Shown here in pieces: positions 1 through 8,534 of a DNA stretch of 64,000 bases; within the stretch, counting starts at the first letter, position 1; each line of letters starts with the position of its first letter. Both the position numbers and the translations under genes were made by a program. The DNA comes from Jiangella sp. DSM 45060 (GTDB taxonomy: Bacteria > Actinomycetota > Actinomycetes > Jiangellales > Jiangellaceae), in assembly GCF_900105175.1 (NCBI RefSeq), contig NZ_LT629771.1, positions 1,054,001 through 1,118,000 on the forward strand, read 5' to 3'. The notes beneath the pieces are model-generated. The model searched no databases. It worked only from the letters and a program-made list of their open reading frames with translations, and was not told the origin of the DNA.

Positions 1-630
1 CTGGCGATCAACCTGAAGGCGCGCGGCTGGGACGTCGTCACCGCCGCCGACGGACGGGGCGCGCTGGAGGCCGCCGCCCGCCGGCACCCCGACGTCGTCG
101 TGCTCGACCTCGGGCTGCCGGACCTGAGCGGCATCGACGTGATCGCCGGGCTGCGCGGCTGGACCAGCGTGCCGATCATCGTGCTGTCGGCGCGGCAGGA
201 CTCCGCCGACAAGGTGCGCGCCCTCGACGCCGGCGCCGACGACTACGTCACCAAGCCGTTCGACATGGAGGAGCTGCTGGCCCGGCTGCGCGCCGCCTGG
301 CGCCGCTCGCTGCCCGTCGCCGGCGGTGACGCCGTCGTCACCGCCGGCGAGCTGACCATCGACCTCGCCCGGAAGAAGGTCTCCCGGTCCGGCGCCGACG
401 TCCGCCTGACCCCGACCGAGTGGCACCTGCTGGAGGTGCTGGTCCGCAACGCCGGCACCCTGGTGTCGCGGCAGCAGCTGCTGCGGGAGGTCTGGGGGCC
501 GGCGTACTCGAAGGAGACCGGCTACCTGCGCGTCTACACCGCGCAGCTGCGGCGCAAGCTGGAGCCCGACCCGTCCCACCCGGTGCACCTCATCACCGAG
601 CCGAGCATGGGCTACCGGTTCGAGCCGTGA
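1..630 (+). CDS. kdpE: KdpE-type response regulator, 5' end cut off by window
   Basis: OmpR-family two-component regulator, probably controlling the high-affinity Kdp potassium pump. The frame is open from base 1, so the N-terminal start of the receiver domain lies outside the window; 209 codons remain. Visible are the receiver phosphoacceptor region (VVVLDLGLPD), the conserved VTKPF lysine and a C-terminal winged helix (TPTEWHLLEVL, then RVYTAQLRRKLEPDP and MGYRFEP at the very end). The RVYxAQLRRKLEP and TEPxMGYRF signatures are typical of KdpE rather than other OmpR proteins. The partner kinase KdpD would be expected upstream, outside the window. The gene ends 4 bp before an 88-bp repeat. 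Confidence 0.8.
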   Translation: MAINLKARGWDVVTAADGRGALEAAARRHPDVVVLDLGLPDLSGIDVIAGLRGWTSVPIIVLSARQDSADKVRALDAGADDYVTKPFDMEELLARLRAAWRRSLPVAGGDAVVTAGELTIDLARKKVSRSGADVRLTPTEWHLLEVLVRNAGTLVSRQQLLREVWGPAYSKETGYLRVYTAQLRRKLEPDPSHPVHLITEPSMGYRFEP

Positions 631-633
631 CGC

Positions 634-721
634 CTTGGCACGGCGGGCGCACCCTTGGCACGCCGGGGTGCACCTGCCGCGCCCGTTTCGTCCCGTTTGT
701 GGAGCACGCCGGCGTGCCAAG
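634..721. repeat. 88-bp palindromic repeat, copy 1
   Basis: The core 654-721 begins CTTGGCACGCCGG and ends with the exact inverted copy CCGGCGTGCCAAG (13-bp perfect terminal inverted repeat, 42-bp centre). A further direct half copy (CTTGGCACGGCGG) sits at 634-646. The 68-bp core matches the copy at 1799-1866 at 64 of 68 positions, and all four differences are transitions. The arrangement of two direct and one inverted 13-mer is the same in both copies. It could be a MITE-like element, a strong hairpin terminator or a multi-site protein target. Confidence 0.85.
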
Positions 722-723
722 GC

Positions 724-785
724 CGGGCCTGTGGACAGCGAGGCGCACGATGCCCGGGCCTGTGGACAGCGAAACGCACGCATCG
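724..785. repeat. two tandem 31-bp units upstream of the AbiEi-like gene
   Basis: Units 724-754 and 755-785 share an identical first 18 bases (CGGGCCTGTGGACAGCGA) and a CGCACG block further on. They lie between the palindromic repeat and the GTG start at 811, so they may hold promoter or operator elements for that gene, but no clear -10 hexamer is seen. Confidence 0.6.
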
Positions 786-810
786 GTGAACTCGGGCAGG
801 CTGGGCCGAC

Positions 811-1770
811 GTGACCGTACGGATCGGCGTGGCCGGGGTGTGCACCATCGCGGAGCTGCGCGCTCGCGGCATGAGCGCGGGCGCGCAGCGGCACGCCGTC
901 GCGACCGGACGGCTGGTTCGTCTGCGCCGCGGCGTCTACTGCGACGGCGCCGTGTGGCGGGCCAGCGCGCGGCGACCGGCCGACCGGCATGTCGTCGAGG
1001 CGTGCGCGGCCTGGCTCGCACTCGGCCGGCGCGGCTGGGCGACGGGGTACTCCGCGGCCGTGATCGCCGGCCTGCCCGTGCCGCACGGCGAGCCGCGGCA
1101 GCTCCGGTTCTCGCTGCCCCGGCGCCCGCACGGCCGGCGTGCCTACCCCGGCATGCGGCTGCGCACCGCCGGGGTCGACGAGGCGGACGTGCTGCTGATC
1201 AACGGAGTGCCGGTGACGGCGCCCGCCCGCACGGCACTGGACGTCGCCCGCGAACACGGCTTCGCTGCCGGGCTGGTGCTGGCCGACGCCGCGTTGAGGG
1301 CGGGCATCGCCACCGCCGAAGAACTGCGCCGCGTCGCCGAGCGCCAGTCCGGCTGGCCGTCCGGCAGCCGCGCGGTGCTCGTCGCCACGCACGCCGACGG
1401 CGCCCGCGAGTCGCCCGCGGAATCCGTCTCGTACGCCGGGTTCGTGACCGCCGGGCTCCCGCTGCCGGCCTGCAACGCCTGGATCGTCGGCCATGGCGCC
1501 GGCGGAGTGCGGGCCGACTTCCTCTGGCGGCGGCACCGGCTGGTCGGCGAGGTCGACGGGCGGGTGAAGTACGCCGACCCGTTGCGGCCCGACCACGAGA
1601 ACGTGCTCGTCGACGAGAAGACGCGGCAGTTGCGGATCGAGGAGGCCGGCTACGTCGTCGTCCGCTGGACGGCGGCCGAGGCGATGGCCCGGCCGGAGGT
1701 CGTGCGGGCTCGCGTCGTGCGCCAGTCGCGGGTCGCGGCGCGGATGTACGGCGTCCCGCCCGTCGGCTGA
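811..1770 (+). CDS. AbiEi-like / DUF559-type protein of unknown role
   Basis: The 319-aa product has an N-terminal helix-turn-helix segment (about residues 10-45, ending in RLRRGVY) like the antitoxin domain of AbiEi-type type IV toxin-antitoxin proteins. A middle region contains TAPARTALDVAR. The C-terminal third (about residues 210-300, with FLWRRHRLVGEVDGRVKY and DEKTRQLRIEEAGY) resembles the DUF559/Vsr-like nuclease fold. Such proteins are common and multi-copy in actinobacteria, and none with this architecture has a firmly known function. No AbiEii-type nucleotidyltransferase toxin lies next to it. The GTG start at 811 keeps the whole HTH; the next ATG (871) would cut it. Copies of an 88-bp repeat lie 90 bp upstream and 8 bp downstream, which suggests the gene moved as a cassette. 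Confidence 0.7.
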   Translation: MTVRIGVAGVCTIAELRARGMSAGAQRHAVATGRLVRLRRGVYCDGAVWRASARRPADRHVVEACAAWLALGRRGWATGYSAAVIAGLPVPHGEPRQLRFSLPRRPHGRRAYPGMRLRTAGVDEADVLLINGVPVTAPARTALDVAREHGFAAGLVLADAALRAGIATAEELRRVAERQSGWPSGSRAVLVATHADGARESPAESVSYAGFVTAGLPLPACNAWIVGHGAGGVRADFLWRRHRLVGEVDGRVKYADPLRPDHENVLVDEKTRQLRIEEAGYVVVRWTAAEAMARPEVVRARVVRQSRVAARMYGVPPVG

Positions 1771-1777
1771 GGCGCCG

Positions 1778-1866
1778 CTAGGCACGCCGGGCAGCACCCT
1801 TGGCACGCCGGGGTGCACCTGTCGCGTCCGTTTCATCCCGTTTGTGGAGCGCGCCGGCGTGCCAAG
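1778..1866. repeat. 88-bp palindromic repeat, copy 2
   Basis: Second copy of the element at 634-721. The core 1799-1866 has the same 13-bp terminal inverted repeats (CTTGGCACGCCGG and CCGGCGTGCCAAG), and a direct half copy (CTAGGCACGCCGG) lies at 1778-1790. It starts 8 bp after the AbiEi-like stop and ends about 45 bp before the putative -10 box of gatC, so it could terminate one transcript or influence the next. Confidence 0.85.
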
Positions 1867-1910
1867 GACGCAACCTCGCACCTGGCGAGCGCGGGATCAC
1901 CCCATCGCCA

Positions 1911-1916
1911 TAGGAT
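1911..1916 (+). promoter_or_regulatory. putative -10 box of the gat operon
   Basis: TAGGAT stands 35 bp before the chosen gatC start. It fits the actinobacterial TAnnnT -10 pattern. No good -35 is visible, so the call rests mainly on position. Confidence 0.35.
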
Positions 1917-1945
1917 CGGACCCGTTCCCGACCATGGAGTCCGCC

Positions 1946-2245
1946 ATGCCCTCGATCAGCCGCGAGGAGGTCGCGCACCTCGCGCACCTCGCTCGCCTCG
2001 ACCTCGCCCCCGACGAGCTGGACCATCTGGCCGGCCAGCTCGACCAGATCCTCGGTGCGGTCGCGCAGGTCACCGAGGTCGCGGCCGACGACATCCCGCC
2101 GACGTCGCACGCGCTGCCGCTGACCAACGTGTACCGCGCCGACGAGCCGCGTCCGTGCCTGCCCGCCGAGGCCGTCCTGGCCGCCGCGCCCGCCGCCGAG
2201 GACGGCCGGTTCCGGGTGCCGCAGATCCTGGGGGAGGAGGCATGA
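1946..2245 (+). CDS. gatC: Asp/Glu-tRNA amidotransferase subunit C
   Basis: Small subunit (99 aa, the usual GatC length) of GatCAB. The complex amidates Glu-tRNA(Gln) and Asp-tRNA(Asn) in organisms lacking GlnRS or AsnRS, and GatC stabilises the A-B interface. The sequence opens with [17 protein letters not shown] and contains the conserved [15 protein letters not shown] segment. Two in-frame ATGs exist (1934 and 1946). The second is preferred because GGAG ends 7 bases before it. The stop overlaps the gatA start as ATGA, so translation is coupled. Confidence 0.95.
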   Translation: MPSISREEVAHLAHLARLDLAPDELDHLAGQLDQILGAVAQVTEVAADDIPPTSHALPLTNVYRADEPRPCLPAEAVLAAAPAAEDGRFRVPQILGEEA

Positions 2246-3771
2246 GCGCGCTCACCCGCAAGACCGCCGCCGAGCTGGCCGCCGCCGTCAGGACCGGCGA
2301 GGTCAGCGCCGTCGAGGTCACGCAGGCGCACCTCGACCGCATCGCCGCCGTCGACGGCACCGCCGAGGCCGGCGTGCACGCGTTCCTGCACCTCGACGCC
2401 GACGGCGCGCTGGCCGCGGCCGCCGCCGTCGACGAGAAGCGCGCGGCCGGCGACGACCTCGGCCCGCTGGCCGGCGTCCCGCTGGCGCTGAAAGACGTCA
2501 TCGTCACGTCCGACATGCCCACGACCGTCGGCTCGAAGCTGCTCGAGGGCTGGCAGCCGCCGTACGACGCTACCGTCACGCGGCGGCTGCGCGAGGCCGG
2601 CATCGTCATCCTCGGCAAGACCAACCTCGACGAGTTCGCCATGGGCTCGTCCACCGAGAACTCCGCGTACGGCGTCACCCGCAACCCGTGGGACCTCACC
2701 CGGATCCCGGGCGGCTCCGGCGGCGGGTCGGCCGCGGCGCTGGCCGCTTTCGAGGCGCCGCTGGCCATCGGCACCGACACCGGCGGCTCGATCCGCCAGC
2801 CGGCCGCCGTCACCGGCACTGTCGGCGTGAAGCCGACGTACGGCGGGGTCAGCCGCTACGGCCTGGTGGCCTGCGCGTCCAGCCTCGACCAAGCCGGCCC
2901 GTGCGCGCGCACGGTGCTCGACGCCGCGCTGCTGCACACCGTCATCGCCGGTCACGACCCCCTCGACTCCACCAGCATCGACCAGCCGGTGCCCGACGTC
3001 GTCGCGGCGGCCCGGCGCGGCGCCGAGGGCGACCTCACCGGCCTTCGCGTCGGCGTCGTCAAGGAGCTCGGCGGCGAGGGCTACCAGGCCGGCGTCGAGG
3101 CGCGGTTCAACGACGCCGTGGCGCTGCTGTCGAAGCTGGGCGCCGAGGTGGTCGAGGTGTCGTGCCCGCACTTCAAGTACGGGCTGCCCGCCTACTACCT
3201 CATCCTGCCCAGCGAGGTCTCGTCGAACCTGGCCCGGTTCGACGCCATGCGCTACGGCCTGCGCGTCGGCGACGACGGCACCCGCAGCGCCGAAGAGGTC
3301 ATGAGCCTCACCCGCGGCCAGGGCTTCGGCGCCGAGGCCAAGCGGCGCATCATGCTCGGCACGTACGCGCTGTCGTCGGGCTACTACGACGCCTACTACG
3401 GCCAGGCGCAGAAGGTCCGCACGCTCATCGCGCGCGACTTCGAGGCCGCGTTCGCGCAGGTCGACGTGCTGGTGTCGCCCACGACGCCGACCACCGCGTT
3501 CCCCATCGGCGAGAAGGTCGACGACCCCCTCGCCATGTACATGAACGACCTCTGCACCATCCCGAGCAACCTCGCCGGCAACGCGTCGGCGTCGTTCCCG
3601 GCCGGTCTCGCCGACGAAGACGGCCTGCCGGTCGGCCTCCACGTCATGGCGCCGGTCATGGCCGACGACCGCCTGTATCTCGTCGGCGCGGCGGTCGAGG
3701 CCGCATACGCCTCGCAATGGGGGGGAACGTTGCTGGAACAGGCACCCGCGTTGGAGGGGATCGCACCGTGA
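2242..3771 (+). CDS. gatA: Asp/Glu-tRNA amidotransferase subunit A
   Basis: Amidase subunit (509 aa) that releases ammonia from glutamine for transamidation on GatB. The amidase-signature triad is visible: Lys84 (in LALKDVIVT), the cis-Ser in the Gly/Ser loop at 157-163 (GGSGGGS), and the nucleophile Ser183 ([11 protein letters not shown]). Length and order match bacterial GatA. GGGAGGAGG lies just upstream of the ATG. The stop overlaps a GTG start of a small membrane-protein gene, which separates gatA from gatB. Confidence 0.97.
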   Translation: MSALTRKTAAELAAAVRTGEVSAVEVTQAHLDRIAAVDGTAEAGVHAFLHLDADGALAAAAAVDEKRAAGDDLGPLAGVPLALKDVIVTSDMPTTVGSKLLEGWQPPYDATVTRRLREAGIVILGKTNLDEFAMGSSTENSAYGVTRNPWDLTRIPGGSGGGSAAALAAFEAPLAIGTDTGGSIRQPAAVTGTVGVKPTYGGVSRYGLVACASSLDQAGPCARTVLDAALLHTVIAGHDPLDSTSIDQPVPDVVAAARRGAEGDLTGLRVGVVKELGGEGYQAGVEARFNDAVALLSKLGAEVVEVSCPHFKYGLPAYYLILPSEVSSNLARFDAMRYGLRVGDDGTRSAEEVMSLTRGQGFGAEAKRRIMLGTYALSSGYYDAYYGQAQKVRTLIARDFEAAFAQVDVLVSPTTPTTAFPIGEKVDDPLAMYMNDLCTIPSNLAGNASASFPAGLADEDGLPVGLHVMAPVMADDRLYLVGAAVEAAYASQWGGTLLEQAPALEGIAP

Positions 3772-3989
3772 ACGTCAAATACCTGGCCAAGTTCGGCGGT
3801 TCGGCGCTGGGCGCGGTGGGCGCCGCGCGCAGCCTCACCAAGGCCCGTCGCGAGGGCGACAAGTTGCGCATGATCGACGCCGTCCTCAGCATCCTGTCGG
3901 TCGCCATCACCGTCGCGATCGTCGTGCGCGAGATCCGCGAGGCGCAGAACGACGACAAGCCCCTGGTCGAGCTGAAGGACGACGAATGA
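3768..3989 (+). CDS. 73-aa single-span membrane protein inside the gat operon
   Basis: Unrecognised small protein. Residues 36-53 form one hydrophobic helix ([18 protein letters not shown]), preceded by a basic stretch ([10 protein letters not shown]) and followed by an acidic tail (VELKDDE). By the positive-inside rule the N-terminus would be cytosolic. The GTG start overlaps the gatA stop (GTGA) and its own stop overlaps the gatB start (ATGA), so it is locked between two essential genes by coupled translation. It could be a membrane anchor or regulator of the amidotransferase, or an unrelated passenger; nothing in the sequence decides this. Confidence 0.8.
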   Translation: MNVKYLAKFGGSALGAVGAARSLTKARREGDKLRMIDAVLSILSVAITVAIVVREIREAQNDDKPLVELKDDE

Positions 3990-5485
3990 CCGTCACCACG
4001 GCGCTGCCCTCGTTCGACGAGGCGATCGCGACGTACGAGCCCGTCATGGGCATGGAGGTGCACGTCGAGCTCGGCACCGCCACGAAGATGTTCTGCGGCT
4101 GTGCCACGGCGTTCGGCGGCGAGCCCAACTCGCAGGTCTGCCCGGTCTGCCTGGGTCTGCCCGGGTCGCTGCCGGTGGTCAACCGCACGGCCGTCGAGTC
4201 GGCCATCCGCATCGGCCTGGCGCTGAACTGCAGCATCGCCGAGTGGTGCCGGTTCGCCCGGAAGAACTACTTCTACCCGGACATGCCGAAGAACTTCCAG
4301 ACGTCGCAGTACGACGAGCCCATCGCGTTCGACGGCTGGATGGACGTCACCGTCGACGGCGTCGAATACCGCATCGGCATCGAGCGGGCGCACATGGAGG
4401 AGGACACCGGCAAGTCGCTGCACGTCGGCGGCGCCACCGGCCGCATCCACGGCGCGTCGCACTCGCTGCTCGACTACAACCGGTCCGGCATCCCGCTGAT
4501 CGAGATCGTCACCAAGCCGATCGAGGTGCCGCCTGCCGTCGCGCCCGCCGTCGCGCGGGCGTACGTCACCGAGCTGCGCGAGCTGATCCGCGCGCTCGGG
4601 GTCTCCGAGGCGCGCATGGAGCTGGGCCAGCTGCGGTGTGACGCCAACGTGTCGCTGCGGCTGCCCGGTGCCGCGTTCGGCACGCGCACCGAGACGAAGA
4701 ACGTCAACTCGCTGCGGTCGGTCGAGCGGGCCGTCACGTACGAGATCCGCCGCCAGGCTTCGGTGCTGTCGTCGGGCGGGACGATCGTGCAGGAGACGCG
4801 GCACTGGCACGAGGACACCGGCGAGACCACGTCCGGGCGGGTCAAGGAGGAGGCCGAGGACTACCGGTACTTCCCCGAGCCCGACCTCGTCCCCGTCGCG
4901 CCGTCCCGCGAGTGGGTCGAGTCGCTGCGTCAGACCCTGCCGGAGCCGCCGTCGGTCCGACGGGCCCGGCTGCAGGCCGAGTGGGGCTTCACCGACCTCG
5001 AGATGCGCGACGTCGTCAACGCCGGCGCCCTGTCGCTGGTCGTCGACACCGTCGCCGCGGGCGCGTCGGCCGGCGGGGCGAAGAAGTGGTGGCTCGGCGA
5101 GGTCGCCCGGGTCGCCAATGAGCGCGGCGTGGCGTTGGAGGACGCGGGGATCGGCCCGGTCGAGGTCGCGCGGGTCGAGTCGCTGATCGCCGAGGGGTCG
5201 CTCAACGACAAGCTGGCCCGTCAGGTGGTCGAGGGCGTGCTGGCCGGCGAGGGCGCCCCTGATGACGTCGTCGCCGCCCGCGGCCTCGCCGTCGTCTCCG
5301 ACGACTCCGCCCTCGGCGCCGCCGTCGACGACGCCATCGCCGCCCAGCCCGACGTCGCCGACAAGATCCGCGGCGGCAACCTGGGCGCGGTGGGGGCGCT
5401 GATCGGCGCCATCATGAAGGCCACCAAGGGCCAGGCCGACGCCAAGCGGGCGCGCGAGCTCATCCTGGAGCGGCTGCAGGGCTGA
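3986..5485 (+). CDS. gatB: Asp/Glu-tRNA amidotransferase subunit B
   Basis: The 499-aa GatB phosphorylates the tRNA-bound Glu/Asp and transfers ammonia to it. Visible are the N-terminal GMEVHVEL motif, the four zinc-binding cysteines Cys37, Cys39, Cys52 and Cys55 (FCGCA and VCPVC), the [15 protein letters not shown] signature, and the C-terminal YqeY-like tRNA-binding tail ([18 protein letters not shown]). Its ATG overlaps the stop of the small membrane protein. It is the last gene of the operon, and a convergent gene follows after 140 bp. Confidence 0.97.
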   Translation: MTVTTALPSFDEAIATYEPVMGMEVHVELGTATKMFCGCATAFGGEPNSQVCPVCLGLPGSLPVVNRTAVESAIRIGLALNCSIAEWCRFARKNYFYPDMPKNFQTSQYDEPIAFDGWMDVTVDGVEYRIGIERAHMEEDTGKSLHVGGATGRIHGASHSLLDYNRSGIPLIEIVTKPIEVPPAVAPAVARAYVTELRELIRALGVSEARMELGQLRCDANVSLRLPGAAFGTRTETKNVNSLRSVERAVTYEIRRQASVLSSGGTIVQETRHWHEDTGETTSGRVKEEAEDYRYFPEPDLVPVAPSREWVESLRQTLPEPPSVRRARLQAEWGFTDLEMRDVVNAGALSLVVDTVAAGASAGGAKKWWLGEVARVANERGVALEDAGIGPVEVARVESLIAEGSLNDKLARQVVEGVLAGEGAPDDVVAARGLAVVSDDSALGAAVDDAIAAQPDVADKIRGGNLGAVGALIGAIMKATKGQADAKRARELILERLQG

Positions 5486-5568
5486 CCGCTCGGGCATCGT
5501 CGTGACCTTTCACCGGCCGGCGCCGAGGACCCCCTCGGCACCGGCCGGGCGGCGTGTGCACGTGGTCC

Positions 5569-5586
5569 GGCCGGTGATCACCGGCC
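5569..5586. terminator. 18-bp perfect palindrome between convergent genes
   Basis: GGCCGGTGATCACCGGCC is its own reverse complement and lies midway between the ends of gatB and the metallophosphoesterase gene. The RNA would fold into a GC stem with a very tight loop. There is no U-tract, as is usual in high-GC actinobacteria. Likely a bidirectional terminator. Confidence 0.5.
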
Positions 5587-5625
5587 CGGCCGAGTGCTCC
5601 GTCGCGTGGGTGTGTCCCCGCCCGG

Positions 5626-7419
5626 TCAGCCGACGGGGCGGCCGTCGGGGGCGATGTCGATGACGATCTGGTCGCCGTAGGTGCGCCGCTCGGTCCGCGT
5701 CACCGTCAGCTCGTCGTCGAGCACGGGGAAGACGTGCACCGGGGTGAGGGTGATCCGGGCGATCTCGTCGCCGCCGCGGAGCCGCTCGATGTCGATCTCG
5801 AGGTGGCCGTAGTGCTTGCCGCCCGCCTCCAGCCGTGGGACGACGTCGCCGGCCACCCACTGCTCGGTCTCGCTCTGGTCGGCGGTCCACCGGCTGAACG
5901 GGTTGTAGCGCAGTGGCGCGGTGTCGAGCGTCGCGCCCTCACGGCGGACGCCGCGCAGGCCGTCGCCGGCCACACCGACGTCGTAGTAGTGGACGCCGGT
6001 GCCGTCGCCGTCCTCGTCGACGAAGCTGCGCTCGAACATCTCGCTGTGCCCGGAGATGACCGCCGCGACGCCGTACCGCTCGAACAGCGGGTGGTAGACC
6101 CGCATCGGCGTGCCGCCCTGGCCGGACGTGAGCGCGTGGTTCATCGGCAGGCCGTGCTCGCCGGAGCTGTACGGGACGTGGTGGAACTGGACGACGACGA
6201 TCTGCCCGGCCGCGCGTGCCTCGGCCAGCTGTCGTTCCGCCCACGTCCACTGGACGCTGCCGGGCCCGAAGTCGGACAGGTCGGTGCCGCCGGCCGCCTC
6301 GTACTGCTCGCGGGTGAAGTTCTCCTGTGTGTCGGTGCCCGGCCCGGTGTACTCGCGGCCGGTCAGCTTGTCGTCGGCCGCGTAGTTCACCGCGGCGTCG
6401 TCGGGCTGGCCGTTGTTGCTGTCCAGCGTCAGGACGGTGACCGGGCCGTAGTCGACCCGGTAGTAGTTGTCCTGGTGCGCCGGTGTGCCGTTCGCGGGCC
6501 CGTCGAAGTAGGCGTGGAACTTCGCCCGCGACCGCACGACCGGGCTCCGGTCGTCGGGCGTGCCGTAGCCGCCGTTGAGCGCGCCGAAGCTCTCCCAGTT
6601 GCCGAACGCGGGCAGGATCGGCACCGACGTCAGCAGGTCGCCGCCGTCGCCGGCCGTGCTGCGGAAGAACTCGTCCCAGCCGGGCTGGTAGCCGCCGCCC
6701 TGGACGAGGTCGCCGGTGAACAGGACGGCGTCGGGGGAGCGCTGTTCGATGACGGCGAGGTTGCGGCGCAGCCCCTCGTCCTCGGTCAGTGGGTAGCGCA
6801 GCACCCGGGTGCCGGACAGGGTCGTCGTCCCGTGCGCCTGGTCCCAGGCCGACCCCGCCTCGGCCGACGGACGGCCGTCGGCGCCCGCGCCGGGCGCCCA
6901 CTCGCGCTTCTGCACCCGTCCCAGCGGCTCGGTCTCGGAGTCGGACAGCGCGATCAGCCGGATCTGCCGCCAGTCGTCGGCCGTCGGCGCCGTCTCGAAC
7001 CGGCCGCGGAAGGTCGAGCCGCCCTGCTCGACGGTGTACGTGTAGCGGGTGCCCGGCCGCAGCCCGTCGATCAGCTCGGTGTGCTTGTAGTTGTCGGCGC
7101 CGAGCAGCCACGAGCCCGGCTCCAGGCCGGGGATCAGCTGCGCCCGCTCGGCGTCGGTGTAGGCGAGCTCCGGCAGCAGCTCCCCGCCGACCTCGGTGGT
7201 CAGGCTGCCGCGGATGCCGGGGCCGCGGACGGTGAGCCGCCCGGGCTCGTCGGTCTCGGTGAACCAGGTGATCCGGATGCCCTCGCTGCTCGGACTCTGC
7301 AGGTAGGGCAGGACGCGGAAGTCGTCGGCCGGCCCCGCCCCGCCGGCCGGCGCCACGGCGCCGGCCAGCAGGATCAGGGTGGCGACCCCCGCAGCCGCGA
7401 GTCGTCCGCTCTGCCGCAT
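5626..7419 (-). CDS. secreted metallophosphoesterase, purple-acid-phosphatase-like
   Basis: The 597-aa protein has a signal peptide (MRQSGRLAAAGVATLILLAG, cleavage near AGGAG) and an N-terminal Fn3-like domain (about 35-150) seen in purple acid phosphatases. A calcineurin-like phosphoesterase domain follows. Motif order fits the family: IALSDSETEP, FTGDLVQGGGY, AFGNWESFG, QFHHVPYSSGEHG and SGHSEMFER. Several normal ligand positions differ: the usual GNH is GNW and the usual GHxH is GHSE, so metal use or substrate may be unusual. GGAG stands before the ATG at 7419. The gene starts 11 bp after the EEP gene, so the two form an operon likely under the HutC-type site at 8519. Substrate not predictable. 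Confidence 0.85.
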   Translation of the reverse strand: MRQSGRLAAAGVATLILLAGAVAPAGGAGPADDFRVLPYLQSPSSEGIRITWFTETDEPGRLTVRGPGIRGSLTTEVGGELLPELAYTDAERAQLIPGLEPGSWLLGADNYKHTELIDGLRPGTRYTYTVEQGGSTFRGRFETAPTADDWRQIRLIALSDSETEPLGRVQKREWAPGAGADGRPSAEAGSAWDQAHGTTTLSGTRVLRYPLTEDEGLRRNLAVIEQRSPDAVLFTGDLVQGGGYQPGWDEFFRSTAGDGGDLLTSVPILPAFGNWESFGALNGGYGTPDDRSPVVRSRAKFHAYFDGPANGTPAHQDNYYRVDYGPVTVLTLDSNNGQPDDAAVNYAADDKLTGREYTGPGTDTQENFTREQYEAAGGTDLSDFGPGSVQWTWAERQLAEARAAGQIVVVQFHHVPYSSGEHGLPMNHALTSGQGGTPMRVYHPLFERYGVAAVISGHSEMFERSFVDEDGDGTGVHYYDVGVAGDGLRGVRREGATLDTAPLRYNPFSRWTADQSETEQWVAGDVVPRLEAGGKHYGHLEIDIERLRGGDEIARITLTPVHVFPVLDDELTVTRTERRTYGDQIVIDIAPDGRPVG

Positions 7420-7430
7420 GGTCGCTCCTC

Positions 7431-8495
7431 TCAGTGCACCAGGGTGACGTCGCCGACGACGATGCGGTGGTCGGAGAACGGCGTGGAGATCACTCGGCCG
7501 GACTCCGGGCCGACCACGAAGTGCCGGGTGTCGACGAAAATGTAGTCGATCTTCCGGTTGCTCTCGTACGGCTTGTCGTAGTTGTCGGGCAGCCCCTCCT
7601 TGCCCATCGTCCACTCGCCCTGGCGGTGCGGGCACGCCTCGGTGCCGAGGTTGAACCGGCGGATCACCGGCCACCGCACGTCGCGCCCGTCGACCTCCTC
7701 GAAGACGCCGTTGCCGCCGCAGCGCCGGTAGAAGAAGTCCAGCGACGGCAGGAACGGCAGCTCGTTGAGGTCGCCCATCAGCGCGACCGGCATCTCCTCG
7801 GCCATCGGCGTGATCGCCTCCGCGATGACCTTCGCCTGCGCGTAGTTGATCGACCGCCCGTACAGCGGGTCGTCGGCGATGTCGGGGTCGTTCGGGAACG
7901 ACGTCTCGTTGATCAGCGGGAGCGGCACCTCGGTGTGCGTGACGCAGGCACGGACCGCGGTGGCGCCCGGGATGGCGACGTCGCCGCAGACCAGCTTCCG
8001 GAACCGCTGCCGGTAGTGGTAGCCGAGGTCGAGGTACGGGGTGTCGCCGAACATGACCTGCTCGGACTCGTACTTGCTGAACAGGCCCATCACGTACCAG
8101 CCGCCGGGGTTGACGACCGGGTCGTAGCAGTTCGGGATGTCGTAGTTCGTGACGACGACGTGCTCGGTCAGGTTCTCATATCCGGGCTGCGCCTTCAGCT
8201 GGTCGCGCATCGCGACCCACTGCGTGTAGCACATCTCGTTCAGCCCGACGATCTCCGCCTGCTGCTCGACGACCTTGCTCACCGCGTCGGTGACGGGCGC
8301 GCCGGTGTCGCCGCCGTTGAACCCGTTGCCGGCGAAGTTGAAGTCGAGCATGCGGACGTTGGTCTCCTGCCGCGCCGTGGTCGTCGCCGGCGTGGTCGTC
8401 GCCAGCGCGGCCGGCGTCTCCGCGGCGGTGGCCGCGAGCGGTGCGACCAGGGCTGCGCAGGCGGTTGCCGCCAGCGCTACGAGCGTGATCCTCAC
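7431..8495 (-). CDS. secreted endonuclease/exonuclease/phosphatase (EEP) family protein
   Basis: The 354-aa protein has an N-terminal signal peptide (MRITLVALAATACAALVAPLA) and a Thr/Ala linker, then a DNase I-like domain. The metal-binding Glu87 (GLNEM), the GDLNE motif at 241-245 and the C-terminal SDHR with catalytic His343 are present. The family includes nucleases, sphingomyelinases and inositol phosphatases; which applies here cannot be told. A GTG start follows GGAGG by 4 bases. It is first in a two-gene operon with the metallophosphoesterase. A GTnTAnAC site 24-33 bp upstream suggests control by the nearby GntR/HutC protein. Confidence 0.85.
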   Translation of the reverse strand: MRITLVALAATACAALVAPLAATAAETPAALATTTPATTTARQETNVRMLDFNFAGNGFNGGDTGAPVTDAVSKVVEQQAEIVGLNEMCYTQWVAMRDQLKAQPGYENLTEHVVVTNYDIPNCYDPVVNPGGWYVMGLFSKYESEQVMFGDTPYLDLGYHYRQRFRKLVCGDVAIPGATAVRACVTHTEVPLPLINETSFPNDPDIADDPLYGRSINYAQAKVIAEAITPMAEEMPVALMGDLNELPFLPSLDFFYRRCGGNGVFEEVDGRDVRWPVIRRFNLGTEACPHRQGEWTMGKEGLPDNYDKPYESNRKIDYIFVDTRHFVVGPESGRVISTPFSDHRIVVGDVTLVH

Positions 8496-8518
8496 TCCGC
8501 CTCCAGGGTCTGGATTCC

Positions 8519-8528
8519 TGTCTAGACC
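8519..8528. promoter_or_regulatory. HutC/DasR-type operator upstream of the EEP gene
   Basis: TGTCTAGACC contains GTCTAGAC, a perfect match to the GTnTAnAC core bound by HutC-type GntR proteins and close to the DasR site (GGTCTAGACC). The 12-mer TAGACCGGTATT starting at 8523 is repeated exactly at 9979 in front of the ABC operon. It lies 24-33 bp before the GTG of the EEP gene. Confidence 0.6.
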
Positions 8529-8534
8529 GGTATT

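Noticed and set aside
811-1770. Complete AbiE-type toxin-antitoxin system
   Set aside because: No nucleotidyltransferase toxin gene is adjacent; only an antitoxin-like HTH plus a DUF559-like domain is seen.
1897-3717. Long minus-strand open frame opposite gatA
   Set aside because: A high-GC shadow frame: His/Arg/Asp-rich composition, no domain signals, and gatA itself is unambiguous.
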